Below are positions 6,788-8,139 of a DNA stretch of 8,139 nucleotides, piece by piece. A program made the position numbers and the translations under genes. Origin of the DNA: an uncultured cyanobacterium (GTDB lineage: Bacteria; Cyanobacteriota; Cyanobacteriia; PCC-6307; Cyanobiaceae); NCBI GenBank assembly GCA_903934745.1, contig CAIZOZ010000254.1:1-8139 (forward strand), given 5' to 3'. The notes under the pieces are model-generated. The model made no database searches, was not told where the DNA came from, and worked only from the letters and a program-made list of their open reading frames with translations. Numbering within the stretch: position 1 is the first letter of the stretch; each line of letters opens with the position of its first letter.

Positions 6788-6803
6788 CCGGCGGCCCCCG
6801 GCC
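6775..6803 (+). terminator. GC-rich hairpin around the SUI1 stop codon
   Basis: GGCCGGGGGC (6775-6784) pairs perfectly with GCCCCCGGCC (6794-6803), a 10-bp all-GC stem. The 9-base loop TGACCGGCG begins with the stop codon TGA. No T-run follows, so it is not a textbook intrinsic terminator. It may attenuate readthrough into cysC or protect the 3' end of the SUI1 message. Confidence 0.55.
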
Positions 6804-6884
6804 ACGGCGCGGCTGACCGATCCGACGCCCGCCAGGGAGAATGCCAATCAGCTCTGATCCTGCGGTCATCCTGCCGCCGATGCC

Positions 6885-7577
6885 ATGACATCGCCCAGTT
6901 CCTCCCAGGCCACCATCGGCGACCTGGACCCCAAGGCCGGCCAGGCCGCCACCAGCCAGGCCGGCAAGGCAACCAATATTGTCTGGCACCACTCCACCGT
7001 GAGCCGGGCGGCCCGCGCCCACCAACGCGGCCATCGCAGCGCCATCCTCTGGTTCACCGGGCTGAGCGGCGCCGGTAAGAGCACCCTGGCCAATGCCGTC
7101 AACTCGGCCCTGTTCGAGCAAGGACTGGCCTGTTATGTGCTCGATGGCGACAACGTGCGCCATGGCCTCTGCGCCGACCTCGGCTTCTCCGATGCCGACC
7201 GGGAGGAGAACATCCGCCGCATTGGCGAAGTGGCCAAACTCTTCCTCGATGCCGGCGTCGTGGTGCTCACCGCCTTCGTATCGCCATTCCGGGCTGATCG
7301 GCAACGGGCCCGGGCGCTGGTGGACAACGGCGACTTCATCGAGATCCACTGCGCCGCCGAGCTGGAGGTGTGCGAACAGCGCGACACCAAAGGCCTCTAC
7401 GCCAAGGCCAGGGCCGGCACGATCAAGGAGTTCACCGGCATCTCCAGCCCCTACGAGCAACCTGAAGCCCCTGAACTGCGGGTGGATACCGGTAGCCAGA
7501 GCCTGGAGGATTCCGTGGCTCAGGTGATCAGCTATCTGGAGCAACAGGGGGTGGTGCCGGCGCCGGGGGAAGGGTGA
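6885..7577 (+). CDS. cysC: Adenylylsulfate (APS) kinase
   Basis: The enzyme phosphorylates adenosine 5'-phosphosulfate at the 3' position with ATP to form PAPS, the second step of sulfate activation, in the cytoplasm. The 230-residue product matches E. coli CysC closely: NIVWH at 31-35, GHRSAILWFTGLSGAGKSTL at 49-68 with P-loop GLSGAGKS (59-66), LDGDNVRHGLCADLGFSDAD at 86-105, REENIRRIGEVAKLF at 106-120, LTAFVSPFRADRQRAR at 128-143 with the phosphorylatable serine S133, RDTKGLYAKARAG at 166-178 and FTGISSPYEQPEAPE at 183-197. ATG 6885 gives about 25 extra N-terminal residues, Ala/Ser/Gln-rich, before the conserved NIVWH. No good Shine-Dalgarno precedes it, so a shorter start is possible. No ATP sulfurylase or PAPS reductase gene is next to it. 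It may share a transcript with SUI1. Confidence 0.96.
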   Translation: MTSPSSSQATIGDLDPKAGQAATSQAGKATNIVWHHSTVSRAARAHQRGHRSAILWFTGLSGAGKSTLANAVNSALFEQGLACYVLDGDNVRHGLCADLGFSDADREENIRRIGEVAKLFLDAGVVVLTAFVSPFRADRQRARALVDNGDFIEIHCAAELEVCEQRDTKGLYAKARAGTIKEFTGISSPYEQPEAPELRVDTGSQSLEDSVAQVISYLEQQGVVPAPGEG

Positions 7578-7911
7578 AGGGGAACCGGAGAAGACAGCTG
7601 GGGGTTGCGGTAGGGGAGCCCATCATCAGCCGTGAACGGCTTGCCGCGGCGGCGGCCGGCGGCGATGGGGCGTAGCAGGAGCAAAGCCATCAACCGCATG
7701 GCACCGCAGCCAGCCCGCTCCTCAACCCAAACCAGCGCCGTGTCCCCGGTACGTTCGCCAGCAGGCACCAACGCCATGCGCTGTTTGGCAGGTTGACAGC
7801 CGCCTTCAGCCACTAAACAAACAGGTGATTCCGAGCAGACCTGAAGCAACGCTTGTCGTCCGCTATCGCTGGGATCGCTGTAGCGATCGCGTCGAGGCAA
7901 TTCTGGTTCGA
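7578..7911. other. Intergenic region between converging genes
   Basis: This 334-bp stretch separates cysC from the converging permease gene. It holds a small AGCCG/CGGCT hairpin with TGAA loop (7628-7641), 50 bp past the cysC stop, and a HIP1-containing dyad near 7873-7890. Neither hairpin has a T-run. A 122-codon minus-strand frame (TTG 7900 to 7532) runs through it and into the cysC 3' end, but has no recognisable domain or ribosome binding site. I see no RNA gene. Confidence 0.5.
7873..7890. repeat. Dyad symmetry with overlapping HIP1 octamer
   Basis: GATCGCT (7873-7879) and AGCGATC (7882-7888) are perfect inverted copies, foldable as a 6-bp stem GATCGC/GCGATC with a TGTA loop. The right arm overlaps GCGATCGC (7883-7890). 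It lies 22 bp past the stop codon of the minus-strand permease gene, where a 3' end hairpin would be expected, but no T-run follows on that strand. Confidence 0.5.
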
Positions 7912-8139
7912 CTACAGAGACTCCCCAGCCGCCAACCGCTCGATCCCGCTCCGCTGCTCCTCCTGTTCCCCCCGCCGCAGCCGCGCCACCCAGGCATCCA
8001 GAAAGGTCTTGCCGCAGCTGGCCACTGGCACCGCCAGCAGCAGCCCCAGCAGTTCACCGAGGCCCAGCAGGCTGCCGAGGCGGGCGCCGATCGGCAGGCT
8101 GATCAGCAGCCAGGCCGGCTGCAGCCCGACGATGCTGCC
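7912..8139 (-). CDS. AI-2E/PerM family membrane protein, C-terminal fragment
   Basis: The frame enters from the right window edge and ends at TAG (7912-7914), giving the last 75 residues of a larger protein. It reads GLQPAWLLISLPIGARLGSL, then GELLGLLLAVPVASCGKTF, then a charged tail with WVARLRRGEQEEQRSG and a short end AAGESL. The pattern of a P followed by a hydrophobic helix, IGARLGSLLG and LLGLLLAVPVA is the usual C-terminal signature of the AI-2E/PerM transporter family (polytopic inner-membrane proteins of mixed and often unknown substrate). The N-terminal six or so membrane helices lie outside the window. The gene converges on cysC. The family call rests on the C-terminus only. Confidence 0.65.
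   Translation of the reverse strand, partial: GSIVGLQPAWLLISLPIGARLGSLLGLGELLGLLLAVPVASCGKTFLDAWVARLRRGEQEEQRSGIERLAAGESL

Noticed and set aside
7532..7900. 122-codon minus-strand frame in the cysC/permease gap
   Set aside because: TTG start without a ribosome binding site, overlap with the cysC 3' end, and no family resemblance. It could still be a small gene, but nothing supports it.

Overview
This window looks like chromosomal DNA from a high-GC picocyanobacterium of the Synechococcus/Cyanobium type. The evidence is an SLH plus coiled-coil plus OprB-type porin (an outer-membrane architecture typical of cyanobacteria), GCGATCGC (HIP1-like) octamers, a short SUI1/YciH protein next to cysC, and a small secreted protein resembling the cyanobacterial DUF2808 group. 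The genus is inferred; nothing here fixes the species.

Layout from left to right. Positions 1-481 hold one end of an IS5-type insertion sequence. Its transposase reads leftwards off the window edge and carries an in-frame TAG at codon 49. The element ends just past the 3' end of trpB (tryptophan synthase beta chain, minus strand, 524-1792). An 84-bp divergent gap leads to a plus-strand, multi-membrane-spanning PIG-V-like mannosyltransferase homologue (1877-3148). It converges on a minus-strand secreted DUF2808-like protein (3185-3880), whose linker-coding region contains a striking 15-bp perfect inverted repeat. A 545-bp A-richer gap with a 13-bp tandem repeat (4315-4353) separates that gene from a minus-strand carbohydrate/iron-uptake-type porin (4426-6327). 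A divergent gap with a HIP1 octamer then leads to the plus-strand pair SUI1/YciH (6461-6787) and cysC, APS kinase (6885-7577); a strong GC hairpin wraps the SUI1 stop codon. After a 334-bp gap with no convincing gene, the C-terminus of an AI-2E/PerM-type membrane protein runs in from the right on the minus strand (7912-8139).

Functionally this is mostly core metabolism (Trp synthesis, sulfate activation, translation initiation) interleaved with envelope genes (glycosyltransferase, secreted protein, porin, permease). The IS remnant and the envelope genes look like the variable part of the neighbourhood. I did not find a recognisable defence, CRISPR, phage or biosynthetic system. The best leads are the intragenic inverted repeat, the hairpin over the SUI1 stop, the PIG-V-like enzyme with unknown acceptor, and the nonsense-mutated transposase next to trpB.
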